A stretch of DNA of 64,000 nt from Halomonadaceae bacterium T82-2 (GCA_001577635.1 LSBP01000004.1:93841-157840); one strand, 5' to 3'; counted from the stretch's first letter, positions 39,936-50,554 are shown. The notes: generated by a model not told the origin, from the sequence alone. A program made the numbers and translations.

Positions 39936-40718
39936 ATGATTCGATCGCTGTGGACCGCCAAGACCGGTCTCGAGGCGCAACAAACCCAGCTGGACGTGAT
40001 TTCCAACAACCTGGCCAACGTCAGCACCAACGGCTTCAAACGCTCGCGGGCGGTCTTCGAGGATCTGCTCTACCAGAACCTGCGTCAGCCCGGTGCCCAG
40101 TCGACCGTGCAGGACAACCTGCCATCCGGCTTCCAGGTCGGCAGCGGGGTGCGCCCGGTGGCAACCGAGCGCCTGCACACCCAGGGCAATCTGGAGAACA
40201 CCGAGAATTCCCGGGACCTGGCCATCAACGGCAAGGGCTTCTTCCAGGTCCAGCGCCCGGACGGCAGTACCGCCTATACCCGGGATGGCAGCTTCCAGGT
40301 CAACCAGAACGGCCAGCTGGTCACCGCCAGTGGCTACCCCATTCAGCCGGCCATCTTCATTCCGCAGAACGCGCTGTCGGTATCGGTCAGCCGCGACGGT
40401 ATCGTCTCCGTGACCCAGCCTGGTACGACTCAGTCGACGCAGGTCGGGCAGCTGGCGCTGGCGAACTTCAGCAACCCGGCGGGGCTCGAGAGCGTCGGCG
40501 AAAACCTGTATCTGGAAACCGATGCTTCGGGCCCGGTGGCACAGAACCTGCCCGGCAACAACGGTGCCGGGGTGCTGTATCAGGGCTATGTCGAAACCTC
40601 CAACGTCAATGTGGTGGAGGAGATGGTCGGCATGATCGAGACCCAGCGGGCCTACGAGATCAACAGCAAGGCCGTCGAGAAGTCGGATCAGATGCTGGCG
40701 CGCCTGGCCCAGCTGTAA
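39936..40718 (+). CDS. flgG: Flagellar distal rod protein FlgG
   Basis: 260 residues, exactly as in E. coli. Distal rod subunit. [22 protein letters not shown] and the rod motif [24 protein letters not shown] at the N-terminus, [27 protein letters not shown] in the middle, and [25 protein letters not shown] at the C-terminus are all canonical. Confidence 0.98.
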   Translation: MIRSLWTAKTGLEAQQTQLDVISNNLANVSTNGFKRSRAVFEDLLYQNLRQPGAQSTVQDNLPSGFQVGSGVRPVATERLHTQGNLENTENSRDLAINGKGFFQVQRPDGSTAYTRDGSFQVNQNGQLVTASGYPIQPAIFIPQNALSVSVSRDGIVSVTQPGTTQSTQVGQLALANFSNPAGLESVGENLYLETDASGPVAQNLPGNNGAGVLYQGYVETSNVNVVEEMVGMIETQRAYEINSKAVEKSDQMLARLAQL

Positions 40719-40747
40719 ACGCAGCGACATGATGAGACCCAACGCTC

Positions 40748-41440
40748 ATGAGTGACCGGCTACCGCGAATCACCCGCCATATCGGCTTCGGCGCTGCGCT
40801 GCTGATGGCAATGATACTGACGGGGTGTGCCCAGTTGCCGCGGCCGTCGGTGGTCGGCGAGCAGGAAAAGATCGCCCTGCAGCCCCCGCCGCCGCCGGTG
40901 CCCAACGGGGCCATCTATCAGCCGGCGAGTGGCTATCAGCCGCTGTTCGAGGACCGCCGCCCGCGTCAGGTCGGCGACGTGCTGACCATTGTGCTCGACG
41001 AGAAGGTCAGTGCCAGCAAGAGTTCCTCGGCCAATGCCGGGCGCGACGGCAGCGCCACCCTGGGCTTGAACGCCCTGCCGCAAGGGCTGAAAAAGCTGAG
41101 CAAGTACGGCTTCGATGTCGAAGGCAAGAGCGACTTTTCCGGCAGTGGCGGGGCGTCGGCGAACAACAGCTTTACCGGCACCATCACGGTGACCGTGACC
41201 GATGTGCTCTACAACGGCAATCTGCAGGTGCAGGGCGAGAAGCAGATCGCCATCAACCAGGGCACCGAGTTCATTCGTTTTGCCGGCGTGGTCGACCCCG
41301 ATTACATCAGCGGCCAGAACAGCGTGATGTCCACGCAGGTGGCCGACGCACGTATCGAATACGTCGGCAAGGGGTATATCAACGAGGCGCAGACCATGGG
41401 CTGGTTGCAGCGCTTCTTCCTCAACATATCGCCGTTCTGA
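40748..41440 (+). CDS. flgH: Flagellar L-ring lipoprotein FlgH
   Basis: 230 residues. Outer-membrane L-ring subunit. A lipoprotein signal peptide ends in the lipobox LTGC (Cys27). [30 protein letters not shown] and the C-terminal [32 protein letters not shown] are diagnostic. It lies between flgG and flgI. Confidence 0.97.
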   Translation: MSDRLPRITRHIGFGAALLMAMILTGCAQLPRPSVVGEQEKIALQPPPPPVPNGAIYQPASGYQPLFEDRRPRQVGDVLTIVLDEKVSASKSSSANAGRDGSATLGLNALPQGLKKLSKYGFDVEGKSDFSGSGGASANNSFTGTITVTVTDVLYNGNLQVQGEKQIAINQGTEFIRFAGVVDPDYISGQNSVMSTQVADARIEYVGKGYINEAQTMGWLQRFFLNISPF

Positions 41441-41459
41441 GCGAAGGAAGGCACGGGCT

Positions 41460-42593
41460 ATGAAAACGCAGACCCATTCCTCCGACATCATCAGGCCGTG
41501 GCTGTGGTGTCTCGGCATGCTGCTGGCCTGCCTGCTGGCGCTGCCGGCCCGTGCCGAACGGTTGCAGGACCTGGCGTCGTTCGCCGGCGTACGCAACAAC
41601 GCCCTGGTGGGCTACGGGCTGGTGGTCGGCCTCGACGGCACGGGTGACCAGACCACCCAGGCGCCGTTCACCACCCAGAGCCTGACCAACATGCTCAATC
41701 AGCTGGGGATCAGCGTGCCCGAGGGCACCAACATGCAGCTCAAGAACGTGGCGGCGGTCATGGTCACCGCCGAGCTGCCGCCCTTCGCGCGCCCGGGGCA
41801 GGCGATCGACGTCGTGGTGTCGTCGGTGGGCAATGCCCGCAGCCTGCGTGGTGGCACGTTGCTGATGACGCCGCTGAAAGGGGCCAACGGGCAGGTGTAC
41901 GCCATGGCCCAGGGCAATGTCTTCGTCGGCGGTGCCGGTGCCCAGGCCGCCGGCAGCAGTGTCTCGATCAATCAGCAGGCCGGCGGCAGCATCAACGGCG
42001 GGGCGACCGTCGAGCGAGCGGTGCCGCTGGCCCTGGGACGTGACGGCACGCTCGACCTGCAGTTGAACGAGTACAGCTTCGATACCGCTCAGCGTGCCGT
42101 GGCGGCGATCAACCGTGAATTCGGTGCGCCGGTGGCCTCGGCGGTCGACGGGCGGGTCATCCGCCTGCAGGCGCCGGCCGACAGCAACGATCGCGTGCGC
42201 TTCATGGCGCGGGTGCAGAACATCGACCTGGCGCTCGGCCAGGAGCCCGCCAAGGTGGTTATCAACTCGCGGACCGGCTCGGTGGTGTTGAACAGCAGTG
42301 TGACGCTGCACCAGGCGGCCGTGGCGCATGGCAACCTGTCGGTCACCATCAACTCCAATCCGCAGGTCAGCCAGCCCAATGCGTTTTCCCAGGGCCAGAC
42401 GGCGGTGGTGCCCAATGCCAACGTGTCGGTTTCCCAGGAAGGCGGCTCGCTGCAGATGGTGCAGACCAGCGCGGACCTGGCGAAGGTGGTCAGTGCGCTC
42501 AATGCGCTGGGTGCCACGCCCCAGGATCTGATGTCGATTCTGCAGGCCCTCAAGGCGGCCGGTTCGCTGCGCGCCAAGCTGGAGATCATCTGA
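41460..42593 (+). CDS. flgI: Flagellar P-ring protein FlgI
   Basis: 377 residues. Periplasmic ring subunit around the rod. It has a signal peptide of ~31 residues ([15 protein letters not shown]), then [33 protein letters not shown], and conserved [27 protein letters not shown]. Assembly is helped by FlgA. The stop codon overlaps the flgJ start (TGATG). Confidence 0.98.
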   Translation: MKTQTHSSDIIRPWLWCLGMLLACLLALPARAERLQDLASFAGVRNNALVGYGLVVGLDGTGDQTTQAPFTTQSLTNMLNQLGISVPEGTNMQLKNVAAVMVTAELPPFARPGQAIDVVVSSVGNARSLRGGTLLMTPLKGANGQVYAMAQGNVFVGGAGAQAAGSSVSINQQAGGSINGGATVERAVPLALGRDGTLDLQLNEYSFDTAQRAVAAINREFGAPVASAVDGRVIRLQAPADSNDRVRFMARVQNIDLALGQEPAKVVINSRTGSVVLNSSVTLHQAAVAHGNLSVTINSNPQVSQPNAFSQGQTAVVPNANVSVSQEGGSLQMVQTSADLAKVVSALNALGATPQDLMSILQALKAAGSLRAKLEII

Positions 42594-43666
42594 TGACGGT
42601 CAACAATCTGGGCAGCCAGTTTGCGCTCGATTTGCAGGGGTTGCAGCGGCTCAAGCATACCGCTCGCCAGAACCCGCAGGAGGGGTTGAAGTCGGCGGCC
42701 AAGGACTTCGAGGCGATCTTCCTGCGCATGATGCTCAAGAGCATGCGCGAGGCCACCCCCCAGTCGGGGCTGCTCGACAGCCAGCAGGCCCGCTTCTATA
42801 CGGAAATGCTCGACAAGCAATGGGCGCAGGAGCTGTCCGGGAAGGGCTTCGGCCTGGCGGAGAAACTGGTCGACCAGCTCCAGAACAGCGGCATGGTTCC
42901 CGGCGGGGAGCGCGCGGGCGAGCCGTTGATCGCCGGCATCCCGCGAGGCACGCCGCGTGTGCTGAAGAGTGACGCGAGCATGGCGGCCACTGCCTCGACG
43001 GCCCGGGGCCATGGCTTTCTCGATGCGCTGGATGCACAAGCGGCGAGTCGGGCTGCTTCCCGCTCCGGGGCCTCGGCGGCATCGCCGGAGAGCCAGGACA
43101 CACGCCCGGCACACGTGGCGAGCTTCGTCGACACGTTGCGCGGCCCGGCCCAGGCGGCGGCACGGCAAACCGGCGTTCCGGCCGAGTTGATTCTGGCCCA
43201 GGCCGCGCTGGAAACGGGCTGGGGGCGCTACGAGATTCCCACCGCCGAGGGTGGCAACAGCCACAACCTGTTCGGCATCAAGGCCGGCAGCCAGTGGCGC
43301 GGCGAGACCACCGATATCGTTACCACCGAATATGTCGACGGCCGCCCGGAACAGCGCGTGGACCGCTTCCGCGTCTATGACGACTACCAGGCGGCCTTCA
43401 CCGATTACGCTCGCCTGATCGGCGATAACCCGCGTTATGCTGGCGTGGTGACCGCAACAAGTGGTGACCAGGCCGCGCGCGCCTTGCAGACGGGCGGCTA
43501 CGCCACCGACCCGCACTACGCCGACAAGCTGATTGCCGTGATGCGCAGCCTGCGGCAGCCGGGCGGCGATGCCGAAGCACAGGCGGTGGCGCGAGTGGGT
43601 TCGCAGCCCGCGTCCACGACACTTGACCCCTTCAGCCTGGAGCAGGTGCCCACGCGTCTTTTCTGA
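42593..43666 (+). CDS. flgJ: Flagellar rod assembly protein / peptidoglycan hydrolase FlgJ
   Basis: 357 residues. Bifunctional. Residues ~1-110 are the rod-cap domain (AAKDFEAIFLRMMLKSMREATPQSGLL). A low-complexity Ala/Ser linker follows. Residues ~185-335 are a glucosaminidase/muramidase domain (ELILAQAALETGWGRYEIP with the catalytic Glu, then HNLFGIKAG) that locally opens the peptidoglycan for the rod. This two-domain form is typical of beta- and gammaproteobacteria. It is translationally coupled to flgI and followed by a FliA promoter for flgK. Confidence 0.96.
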   Translation: MTVNNLGSQFALDLQGLQRLKHTARQNPQEGLKSAAKDFEAIFLRMMLKSMREATPQSGLLDSQQARFYTEMLDKQWAQELSGKGFGLAEKLVDQLQNSGMVPGGERAGEPLIAGIPRGTPRVLKSDASMAATASTARGHGFLDALDAQAASRAASRSGASAASPESQDTRPAHVASFVDTLRGPAQAAARQTGVPAELILAQAALETGWGRYEIPTAEGGNSHNLFGIKAGSQWRGETTDIVTTEYVDGRPEQRVDRFRVYDDYQAAFTDYARLIGDNPRYAGVVTATSGDQAARALQTGGYATDPHYADKLIAVMRSLRQPGGDAEAQAVARVGSQPASTTLDPFSLEQVPTRLF

Positions 43667-43691
43667 TCCACCACGGGCCGAGACATGATGC

Positions 43692-43718
43692 TCAAGTTCT
43701 TCGGCGCTCGGCCGATAT
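43692..43718 (+). promoter_or_regulatory. Sigma-28 (FliA) promoter of flgK-flgL
   Basis: TCAAGTTC-N11-GCCGATAT, two mismatches in the -35 and one in the -10 against the FliA consensus. It lies 31 bases upstream of flgK, separating the late flgKL unit from flgB-J. Confidence 0.82.
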
Positions 43719-43748
43719 CTCTGACAATAGCCAGATCGGGATAGCAAC

Positions 43749-45377
43749 ATGAGCCTCTTTTCCACCGGCCTCAGTGGTCTCAATGCCGCCCAGGTGGCCC
43801 TGCAGACCGCCGGCACCAACGTCAGCAACGTCTATACGCCGGGCTACAACCGTCAGGTCACCCAGCTGGGTGAAACCCAGCCGGCGGGCGGGGGCGTTCA
43901 GGTCAACGATGTCGAACGTCAGTTCAACCAGTACATCGCCTCGCAGCTCAATGCGGCCACCAGCCGTTCCAGCGCGCTCGAGACCTACAATACCCAGGCG
44001 AGTCAGATCGACAATCTGCTGGCGGACAGTGATTCCGGCCTGGCGCCGCTGATGCAAAGTTTCTTTTCCTCGATGGAGGACCTCGCCGGTGCACCGTCCG
44101 ATCCGGCCGCACGGCAAGGTGTCATCGGCACCGCGGATACCCTGACGGGTCAGTTCCGTGCCTTCGACAGCTACCTGGACGACATGCAGTCGGGCATCAA
44201 CGGCCAGATTCGCGACGAGGTCACCCAGATCAACAACACGGCCGACCAGCTCGCCAAGCTGAATCGCCAGATCTCCCTGACCAAGGCCAAGACCGGCGAC
44301 ATTCCCAACAACCTGCTCAATCAGCGCGACCATATGGTGGCCACGCTCAGCGAGCGGCTGGATGTCTCGCTGAGCGTGCAGGACGGCGACACCTACAACG
44401 TCATGCTCGGCAATGGCCAGCCGCTGGTCGCCGGCAATCGCAGCTACACGCTGGAAGCCGTGCCGTCGTCCGCCGACCCCTCGCGCACGGTGGTTGCCTA
44501 CAACGACCCGGGCGGCAGTCAGGTCGAGCTGCGGGACTCGACCTTCGAGGGCGGCACCCTCGGCGGGCTGATGACCTTCCGTCGCGAAACCCTGGACAAG
44601 ACCCAGAACCAGCTGGGGCAGATGGCGCTGTCGCTGGCCGCCGGCTTCAATGACCAGCACCGCGCAGGGCAGGACCTGAACGGTGATCCGGGCGGTGACT
44701 TCTTTGCCATCGGTGGGCCCACGGTCTTCAGTGAAGATACTAACCAAGGAAACGCCAGTATCACGTCAGCGGTGTTCGGTGATGTCTCGAAGGTGACTCC
44801 GGGGGATTACCAGCTGCGTTATGACGGCAGTGCATTTGACGTAACGCGCCTGGATACGGGGACGCAGCTGGATAGTGGCGATGTCGCCTGGGACAGTACC
44901 AGCGGCGAGCTAAGTTTCGATGGTGTCACCTTGACGGTGGATGATGCTACCAAGTTGCAGAATGGCGATGTCTATCAGCTGCAGCCGACGCGCAACCTGG
45001 CCGGCACGCTGGAGAATGTGATCAACGATACGTCCAGGATCGCCGCGGCTGAAACTAATGCGGCCGGCGACAATGCCAATGCCCTGAAGCTGCAGAACCT
45101 GCAGAATGCCGATCTTGTCGGCGGCAAGGCAAGCCTCAACGAGTCCTATGCCTCGATGGTCAGCGACGTGGGCAACCGTACCAACGTCGTCCAGGCCAAC
45201 CTGGATGCCCAGAATACGCTGACCGAACAGCTCAAGCAGGTCCAGCAGTCCGAGTCCGGCGTCAACCTCGATGAGGAAGCGGCCAACCTGATCCGCTTCC
45301 AGCAGTACTATCAGGCCAACGCCAAGGTCATCCAGACCGCCAGCACGGTCTTCGACAGCATTCTGGGCATTCGTTAA
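43749..45377 (+). CDS. flgK: Flagellar hook-associated protein 1 FlgK
   Basis: 542 residues. First hook-filament junction protein. N-terminal FSTGLSGLNAAQVALQTAGTNVSN and C-terminal VNLDEEAANLIRFQQYYQANAKVIQTASTVFDSIL are canonical. The coiled-coil domains and the variable middle are complete. It is exported with FlgN as chaperone. It has its own sigma-28 promoter and is followed by flgL after 23 bases. Confidence 0.97.
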   Translation: MSLFSTGLSGLNAAQVALQTAGTNVSNVYTPGYNRQVTQLGETQPAGGGVQVNDVERQFNQYIASQLNAATSRSSALETYNTQASQIDNLLADSDSGLAPLMQSFFSSMEDLAGAPSDPAARQGVIGTADTLTGQFRAFDSYLDDMQSGINGQIRDEVTQINNTADQLAKLNRQISLTKAKTGDIPNNLLNQRDHMVATLSERLDVSLSVQDGDTYNVMLGNGQPLVAGNRSYTLEAVPSSADPSRTVVAYNDPGGSQVELRDSTFEGGTLGGLMTFRRETLDKTQNQLGQMALSLAAGFNDQHRAGQDLNGDPGGDFFAIGGPTVFSEDTNQGNASITSAVFGDVSKVTPGDYQLRYDGSAFDVTRLDTGTQLDSGDVAWDSTSGELSFDGVTLTVDDATKLQNGDVYQLQPTRNLAGTLENVINDTSRIAAAETNAAGDNANALKLQNLQNADLVGGKASLNESYASMVSDVGNRTNVVQANLDAQNTLTEQLKQVQQSESGVNLDEEAANLIRFQQYYQANAKVIQTASTVFDSILGIR

Positions 45378-45400
45378 CCGGTTCACGGGAGTTTTTCGTC

Positions 45401-46621
45401 ATGCGTATCAGCACGCTGACCATGTTCGAGTCGAGCCTGTCTTCCATGAACCGCCAGCAGGGCGCGTTCATGGAGGTCGGCAAGCAGATGGCGTCCGGGC
45501 GCCGTGTGGTTTCGCCCTCGGACGACCCCCAGGCGGCGTCTCGCGCCGTCGGGGTCTCCCAGTCGCTGGCCGTGACGCAGCAGTACGCGGATTCGCGGGT
45601 ATCGGCACGCAATGCCATGTCGCAGGAAGAGAGCGTGCTCAACAGCGTCAGCGATGCCCTGACCAGCGCCAAGACGCTGATGGTGCAGGCGGGCAACGAG
45701 ACGCTCAGCGACGCCGACCGGTCTTCCATGCGCAGCCAGCTGCAGGGCATCTACGAGGCGCTGATCGGCCAGGCCAACACCACCGATGGCAATGGCAGTT
45801 ACCTGTTCGGCGGCATCAAGGACAATGCGCCGCCGTTTCGCAAGAATGCCGGCGACGAGGTGGAATATCATGGTGCGGACACCGTGCGGCATCAGCAGGT
45901 GGATGCCTCGCGGCAGATGAAGATCGGCAACAGCGGTCGTGAAGTCTTCTTCGGTGTTCATCACGGCGCGGACTATGTCGCCGAGGCAACGACCGATGAC
46001 AGCAGCAGCCTGAGCTTTTCCGGGCCGGTCGTCGAGGATACCTCCGCTGCCGGTTATGGCGAGACCTTCAGCGTGGTCTTTTCCGGCACGCCGAATAACT
46101 GGCAGTACAGTGTCGAGGACGGGAGCGGCAATGCGGTTTCCGGCATGAGCAATATTGCCTATGACCCGGAAAGTGGGGCATCGATTCAGTTGAATGGTGT
46201 CTCGCTGGAACTTGATGGTGATCCGGCGAGTGGCGACACCATCGAAGTCAGCAAGGGTCAGGACCAGAATATCTTTTCCAGCCTGGAAAACGCCATGAAG
46301 GCGCTCGATACCTCGACGGAGACGGCGGCCGGCAAGGCGCACCTCGATAACGCCCTGTCCACCGTCAGCCGCCAGCTGGACAACAGCCTGGATAACGTCC
46401 TGACGACCCGGGCCTCGGTCGGGGCGCGTCTCAACGAGCTCGACGTGCTCGACAAGGTCGGCGGCAATCGCTCGGTCAACTACGAGGCGGAAATGTCCGA
46501 TCTGGTCGACCTGGATTACGCCAAGGCGGTGTCCGACTATACCCTGCGTCAGGTCGGTCTGCAGGCCTCCCAGAAGGCCTTCGTCGACATGCGTGGCATG
46601 TCATTGTTCCAGATGCTGTAA
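45401..46621 (+). CDS. flgL: Flagellar hook-associated protein 3 FlgL
   Basis: 406 residues. Second junction protein, flagellin-like. It has the N-terminal flagellin-type coiled coil (MRISTLTMFESSLSSMNRQQG, MASGRRVVSPSDDPQAASRAV) and the C-terminal SDLVDLDYAKAVSDYTLRQVGLQASQKAF. The variable middle is somewhat AT-richer and Ser/Gly/Asp-rich. It ends the rightward flg unit at a bidirectional terminator. Confidence 0.97.
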   Translation: MRISTLTMFESSLSSMNRQQGAFMEVGKQMASGRRVVSPSDDPQAASRAVGVSQSLAVTQQYADSRVSARNAMSQEESVLNSVSDALTSAKTLMVQAGNETLSDADRSSMRSQLQGIYEALIGQANTTDGNGSYLFGGIKDNAPPFRKNAGDEVEYHGADTVRHQQVDASRQMKIGNSGREVFFGVHHGADYVAEATTDDSSSLSFSGPVVEDTSAAGYGETFSVVFSGTPNNWQYSVEDGSGNAVSGMSNIAYDPESGASIQLNGVSLELDGDPASGDTIEVSKGQDQNIFSSLENAMKALDTSTETAAGKAHLDNALSTVSRQLDNSLDNVLTTRASVGARLNELDVLDKVGGNRSVNYEAEMSDLVDLDYAKAVSDYTLRQVGLQASQKAFVDMRGMSLFQML

Positions 46622-46653
46622 TCCGGCAACGTCTGTCTTTCACGCAGTGATGG

Positions 46654-46680
46654 AAAGCCTTCGAGACCCTCGAAGGCTTT
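46654..46680. terminator. Bidirectional terminator between flgL and fliR
   Basis: AAAGCCTTCGAG and CTCGAAGGCTTT form a perfect 12-bp stem with an ACC loop. The A/T ends serve both convergent operons. Confidence 0.85.
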
Positions 46681-46719
46681 CTTGCTGATGGGGGCTGATG
46701 GGCCGAAGCGGCGCCTGCC

Positions 46720-47505
46720 TTACCCCGCCATGGCCGAAATGACCTGCTGGAGCATGTTCAGGCCATTCTGAAAGAGGTTTTCCAGAAAGCGGCTGAAGTC
46801 CATCATCAGCACCATCAGCAGGGCCAGCCCCGCCGTCAGTGTCAGCGGAAAACCGATCGAGAAGATCGTCAGCTGCGGCGAGGCCCGGTTGAGGATGCCC
46901 AGCGACAGGTTGATGATCATCAGCGCGGCGATCACCGGCAGGGCCAGCAGCAGGCCGGAGTGGAAGATGGTGCCGCCGTAGCGGGCGATTGCGGCGAAGG
47001 CGTCGGCATTCAGGGGATGGGCGCCGATCGGCAGGGCGGTGAAGGAGTCGGCGAGGATCTCGATGACCACCAGGTGCACGTTGAGGGCCAGCATCATCAG
47101 CAGGGTGATCATGTACAGAAAGCGCGCCAGGACCACGGTATTCTCGCCGATGTCCGACGCGAAGAAGGTGGCGAAGCCGAGCCCCATCTTCAGGGCGATG
47201 TACTCGCCGGCGGCCATCACCACCGACAGCGTGACGTGCATCACCAGCCCCATCGCCACCCCGATCAGCAGCTGCTCGACGAGGATGCCCAGCCCCGGCC
47301 ACGAGATAATGGGCACCGCGGGCAGCGGGGGCAGCGAGGGTGCGATCACATAGGCGAGCAGCGCCGCCAGGCCAATCCGCGCCTGGCGGGGAATGCTGTC
47401 GTGGCCCCACAGCGGCGCGGCCATGATGAAGGCGAGCAGGCGCACGAATGGCCAGAAGAAGGCAACCAGCCAGGCGTGGAGTTGGTCGTAGGTGACCTCG
47501 AGCAT
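46720..47505 (-). CDS. fliR: Flagellar export gate protein FliR
   Basis: 261 residues. Inner-membrane component of the FliPQR export gate. It has about six membrane helices, PLWGHDSIPRQARIGLAALLAYVIAP near the N-terminus, and FLYMITLLMMLALNVHLVVIEILADSF in the middle. It is the last gene of the fliF-to-fliR unit. flhB, which often follows fliR, is not here. Confidence 0.96.
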   Translation of the reverse strand: MLEVTYDQLHAWLVAFFWPFVRLLAFIMAAPLWGHDSIPRQARIGLAALLAYVIAPSLPPLPAVPIISWPGLGILVEQLLIGVAMGLVMHVTLSVVMAAGEYIALKMGLGFATFFASDIGENTVVLARFLYMITLLMMLALNVHLVVIEILADSFTALPIGAHPLNADAFAAIARYGGTIFHSGLLLALPVIAALMIINLSLGILNRASPQLTIFSIGFPLTLTAGLALLMVLMMDFSRFLENLFQNGLNMLQQVISAMAG

Positions 47506-47521
47506 GGTGCGGAGGCGCGCC

Positions 47522-47791
47522 CTAGCCGAGCATCAAGGGAATGTTGTGGAAGAGTTCGGTGGTGAAGTTGGTGATCAGCTTGAGCAGCCAGGGGCCGGCC
47601 AGCACCATCACGCCGAACACGCCCAGCATCTTGGGGATGAAACTCAGGGTCTGCTCGTTGATCTGGGTGGCCGCCTGGAACAGGCTCACCAGCAGGCCGA
47701 GGGCCAGCGCCGTCAACAGCAGTGGGCCGGCGAGTAAGAGGGTGACCTTCATGCCCTGGTAGGCCAGGCTCATTACCATTTCCGGTGTCAT
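47522..47791 (-). CDS. fliQ: Flagellar export gate protein FliQ
   Basis: 89 residues, the standard size, with two membrane helices. MTPEMVMSLAYQGMKVTLLLAGPLLL and LVSLFQAATQINEQTLSFIPKM (the FliQ signature) are clear. It lies between fliP and fliR. Confidence 0.97.
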   Translation of the reverse strand: MTPEMVMSLAYQGMKVTLLLAGPLLLTALALGLLVSLFQAATQINEQTLSFIPKMLGVFGVMVLAGPWLLKLITNFTTELFHNIPLMLG

Positions 47792-47831
47792 GGCAGGCGC
47801 TCCATCGAGGAAAGAGAACGATGCTCGGGGA

Positions 47832-48605
47832 TCATAACTGGAAGCTCTGGGCCAGCGAGCCGATCAGTAGCTGCCAGCCGTCGACCAGCACGAACAGCAT
47901 CAGCTTGAAGGGCAGCGAGATGGTCACCGGCGGCACCATCATCATGCCCAGCGACATCAGCACACTGGCCACCACCAGGTCGATGATCAGAAACGGGATG
48001 AAGATGGTGAAGCCGATCTGGAAGGCGGTCTTCAGCTCGCTGGTGACGTAGGCGGGCAGCAGCACGCGCATGGGCACGTCTTCCGGGCCCTGCATCTCGC
48101 CGACATTGGCCAGCTTCGCGAACAGGGCGATATCCGGCTCGCGGGTCTGCGCCATCATGAACTCGCGAAACGGGTCGCTGACGCGCTCGACGAAGGTCTC
48201 CAGGCCGATCTGCTTCTCGGAGAGCGGTACCCAGGCCTGCTCGTAGGCATCATGCAGCGTCGGCGACATGATGAAGAAGGTCAAAAACAGCGCGATGCCG
48301 AGCAGTACCTGGTTGGGCGGCGTGGCCTGGGTGCCCATGGCGGTGCGCAGCAGGCTCAGCACGATGATGATCCGCGTGAAGCTGGTCATCATCAGCAGCA
48401 TGGCCGGCAGGAAGGCCATGGCGCTGAGCAGCAGCAGCAGCTGCAGGCTCAGCGACCACTGCTGGCCGCCGTCCTCGAGAGGCTGGCTGGTCAGTCCGGG
48501 GATCGACTGGGCCAGGGCCACCTGCGGTAGAAGGGCCAGCGCCGCGAGCAGAACGAGTCGCAGCCAGCCGCAGTGACAGGGCCGCGCCTGTCGGAATGCG
48601 CTCAT
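47832..48605 (-). CDS. fliP: Flagellar export gate protein FliP
   Basis: 257 residues. Core subunit of the export gate. It has a cleavable signal peptide ([16 protein letters not shown]), then [33 protein letters not shown] and [29 protein letters not shown], the two family signatures. The start overlaps the end of fliO by four bases (ATGA). Confidence 0.98.
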   Translation of the reverse strand: MSAFRQARPCHCGWLRLVLLAALALLPQVALAQSIPGLTSQPLEDGGQQWSLSLQLLLLLSAMAFLPAMLLMMTSFTRIIIVLSLLRTAMGTQATPPNQVLLGIALFLTFFIMSPTLHDAYEQAWVPLSEKQIGLETFVERVSDPFREFMMAQTREPDIALFAKLANVGEMQGPEDVPMRVLLPAYVTSELKTAFQIGFTIFIPFLIIDLVVASVLMSLGMMMVPPVTISLPFKLMLFVLVDGWQLLIGSLAQSFQL

Positions 48606-49012
48606 GACGACGCTCCGTCATCCCCCGAGCGCGCCTTGCCTTGGCGCAGGGCGCTCGCCAGGCGCGTGGCGAAGCCGCCATCGGCGGCGGCGGGGGGCTC
48701 GGGCGGTTCGGCCGGCGCGGGCAGGTGATGCAGGGCATTGACCTGACCGCCGCCGACACCCAGCACCAGCCAGGTTTGCTCGACCTGAACCACCACCACG
48801 CGCTCCTTCTGGCCGACCGCGGCGCTGGCCACGACCTTCAGGTGACGACCCGCCTGGCCGCGACCGGCATTGAGCCGGCGCAGGGCATAGCTGCACAGCA
48901 GGATGATGCCGACCACCACCGCCAGCGCGAGGGCGGTCTTGCCCAGCATGGCCAGTTCCAGCAGGTTGTCGCTGCCGGGCGTGGCGCCTTGTGCCGCATC
49001 GCTCGCGCTCAT
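48602..49012 (-). CDS. fliO: Flagellar biosynthetic protein FliO
   Basis: 136 residues. Scaffold for FliP ring assembly. One membrane helix ([18 protein letters not shown], residues ~28-46) is followed by [32 protein letters not shown], the FliO core, and an Ala/Pro-rich tail. It overlaps fliN and fliP by four bases at each end. Confidence 0.93.
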   Translation of the reverse strand: MSASDAAQGATPGSDNLLELAMLGKTALALAVVVGIILLCSYALRRLNAGRGQAGRHLKVVASAAVGQKERVVVVQVEQTWLVLGVGGGQVNALHHLPAPAEPPEPPAAADGGFATRLASALRQGKARSGDDGASS

Positions 49013-49518
49013 CGGTTGAGCTTCTGCACCCGCTCGGAGGGGGTGATGATCTCGGTGACGCGGATGCCGTACTTGTCATCGACCACCACCACCTCGCCCT
49101 GGGCGATCAGGTAGCCGTTGATCAGGATATCCATGGGCTCGCCGGCCAGACCGTCGAGTTCGATGACCGAGCCCTGGGCCAGCTCCAGCAGTTGCTTGAT
49201 GGTGATGCGCGTGCGACCCAACTCCACGGTCAGCTTGACCGGGATGTCCATGATCATCTCGAGGTCGCGCATCGACGACTGTCCGTCATTGCCGCCGTCC
49301 AGCGGCTTGAAGACCGTGTCGCCGGCGGCGCGGGCCTGGCTGGTGTCGGCGGCCGGCTCCGGTGGCTCGTCGGGCTGGTGCTCGGCCTCGGCCTGTTCGG
49401 CGAAGGCGGCGGCCCAGGGGTCGCCCTCGGCCGCCGGCTCGCCGCCGGCCTGCTCGGCCATGGCCTTCGCCCAATCGTCGTCGGCGCTGTTTTGATCGGG
49501 TTTGTTGGGATCAGTCAT
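49009..49518 (-). CDS. fliN: Flagellar motor switch protein FliN
   Basis: 169 residues. C-ring component. A long acidic N-terminal extension (residues ~1-80, rich in E, A, P, D) is followed by the SpoA domain (MDIPVKLTVELGRTRITIKQLLELAQGSVIELDGLAGEP). The start MTDPNKPDQ is used because it overlaps the fliM end by 8 bases with suitable spacing; the frame is open 19 codons further up. The extension makes it longer than E. coli FliN (137). Confidence 0.95.
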   Translation of the reverse strand: MTDPNKPDQNSADDDWAKAMAEQAGGEPAAEGDPWAAAFAEQAEAEHQPDEPPEPAADTSQARAAGDTVFKPLDGGNDGQSSMRDLEMIMDIPVKLTVELGRTRITIKQLLELAQGSVIELDGLAGEPMDILINGYLIAQGEVVVVDDKYGIRVTEIITPSERVQKLNR

Positions 49519-50551
49519 TCTCGGATTCCTTGACTCCGCTCGGCCCGGGAGCAAATTTGGCGTGGGACTGGACATGGTCGATCAGGCGGCGCACGCGCAG
49601 CGCGCGCTGCCCATGCTGGCTGCCGTACTCGCACTGCATGACCGGCACGCCGTCGACGCTGGTGGTGACGATATCCGGCAGTTCGATGGGCAGCACGTCG
49701 CCGCTCTTCAGCGACATCACCCGCCCCAGGGTCGTGGTGATGTCGACGAAGTTGGCCACCAGTTCGATCTGCGACTCCTTGACCTCGTCGGCCATGCGCT
49801 CGCCCCACACCCGGTCTTCCTCGGCGTTGCTGTCGGTCAGCGGGCCGGACAGCAGGTCGCGGATGGGCTCGATCATCGAGTAGGGCATGCAGATCTGGAA
49901 GTTGCTGGACAGGTTGCCGACTTCCAGATGGAAGGTGCTGGTGACCACGATCTCGTTGGGCGAGCTGGTGATGTTGGCGAACTTGACCTGCATCTCCGAG
50001 CGGGAGTAGCCGATCTCCAGCGGATAGACCGACTTCCAGGCGTCCTGGTAGGCGTCGATGGCCAGGCGGAGCAGGCGCTGGATGATGCGCTGTTCGGTAT
50101 GCGTGAACTCGCGACCTTCCGACTTGGTCAGAAAGCGCCCGTCGCCGCCGAACAGGTTGTCGACCACCATGAACACCAGGTTGGGCGGAAACAGCACCAG
50201 GGCCGTGCCGCGCAGCGGTTTCATGGAGATCAGGTTGATGTTGGTCGGCACCGGCACATGCCGCGAGAAGTCGCTGTAACTCTGGTAGCGCACGGCCTCG
50301 ACGGTGATGTCGGCGCTGCGGCGCAGCAGGTTGAACAGGCTCATCCGGAACTGGCGGGCAAAGCGCTCGTTGATGATGTCGAGCGCGTGCAGGCGTTCCC
50401 GGATGATGCGGTGCTGGGTGGCCGGGTCATACGGGCGGATGCGCGAGTTGCCGCGTTGCGCCTCGCTTTCCGAACCGCTTTCCTCTTCGCCGCTGACGCC
50501 CTTGAGCAAGGCATCGATTTCATCCTGCGACAGGAGATCGTCTTGAGCCAT
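49511..50551 (-). CDS. fliM: Flagellar motor switch protein FliM
   Basis: 346 residues. C-ring protein that binds CheY-P through the N-terminal LLSQDEIDALLKGV motif. The middle domain contains MKPLRGTALVLFPPNLVFMVVDNLFGGDGRF, and the C-terminal SpoA domain has VTTSVDGVPVMQCEYG. Complete. It lies 3 bases after fliL. Confidence 0.97.
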   Translation of the reverse strand: MAQDDLLSQDEIDALLKGVSGEEESGSESEAQRGNSRIRPYDPATQHRIIRERLHALDIINERFARQFRMSLFNLLRRSADITVEAVRYQSYSDFSRHVPVPTNINLISMKPLRGTALVLFPPNLVFMVVDNLFGGDGRFLTKSEGREFTHTEQRIIQRLLRLAIDAYQDAWKSVYPLEIGYSRSEMQVKFANITSSPNEIVVTSTFHLEVGNLSSNFQICMPYSMIEPIRDLLSGPLTDSNAEEDRVWGERMADEVKESQIELVANFVDITTTLGRVMSLKSGDVLPIELPDIVTTSVDGVPVMQCEYGSQHGQRALRVRRLIDHVQSHAKFAPGPSGVKESEND

Positions 50552-50554
50552 GGT

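Noticed and set aside
42089..43828. Open frame of 579 codons antisense to flgI-flgJ
   Set aside because: It spans the junction of two well-identified flagellar genes and has no family features.
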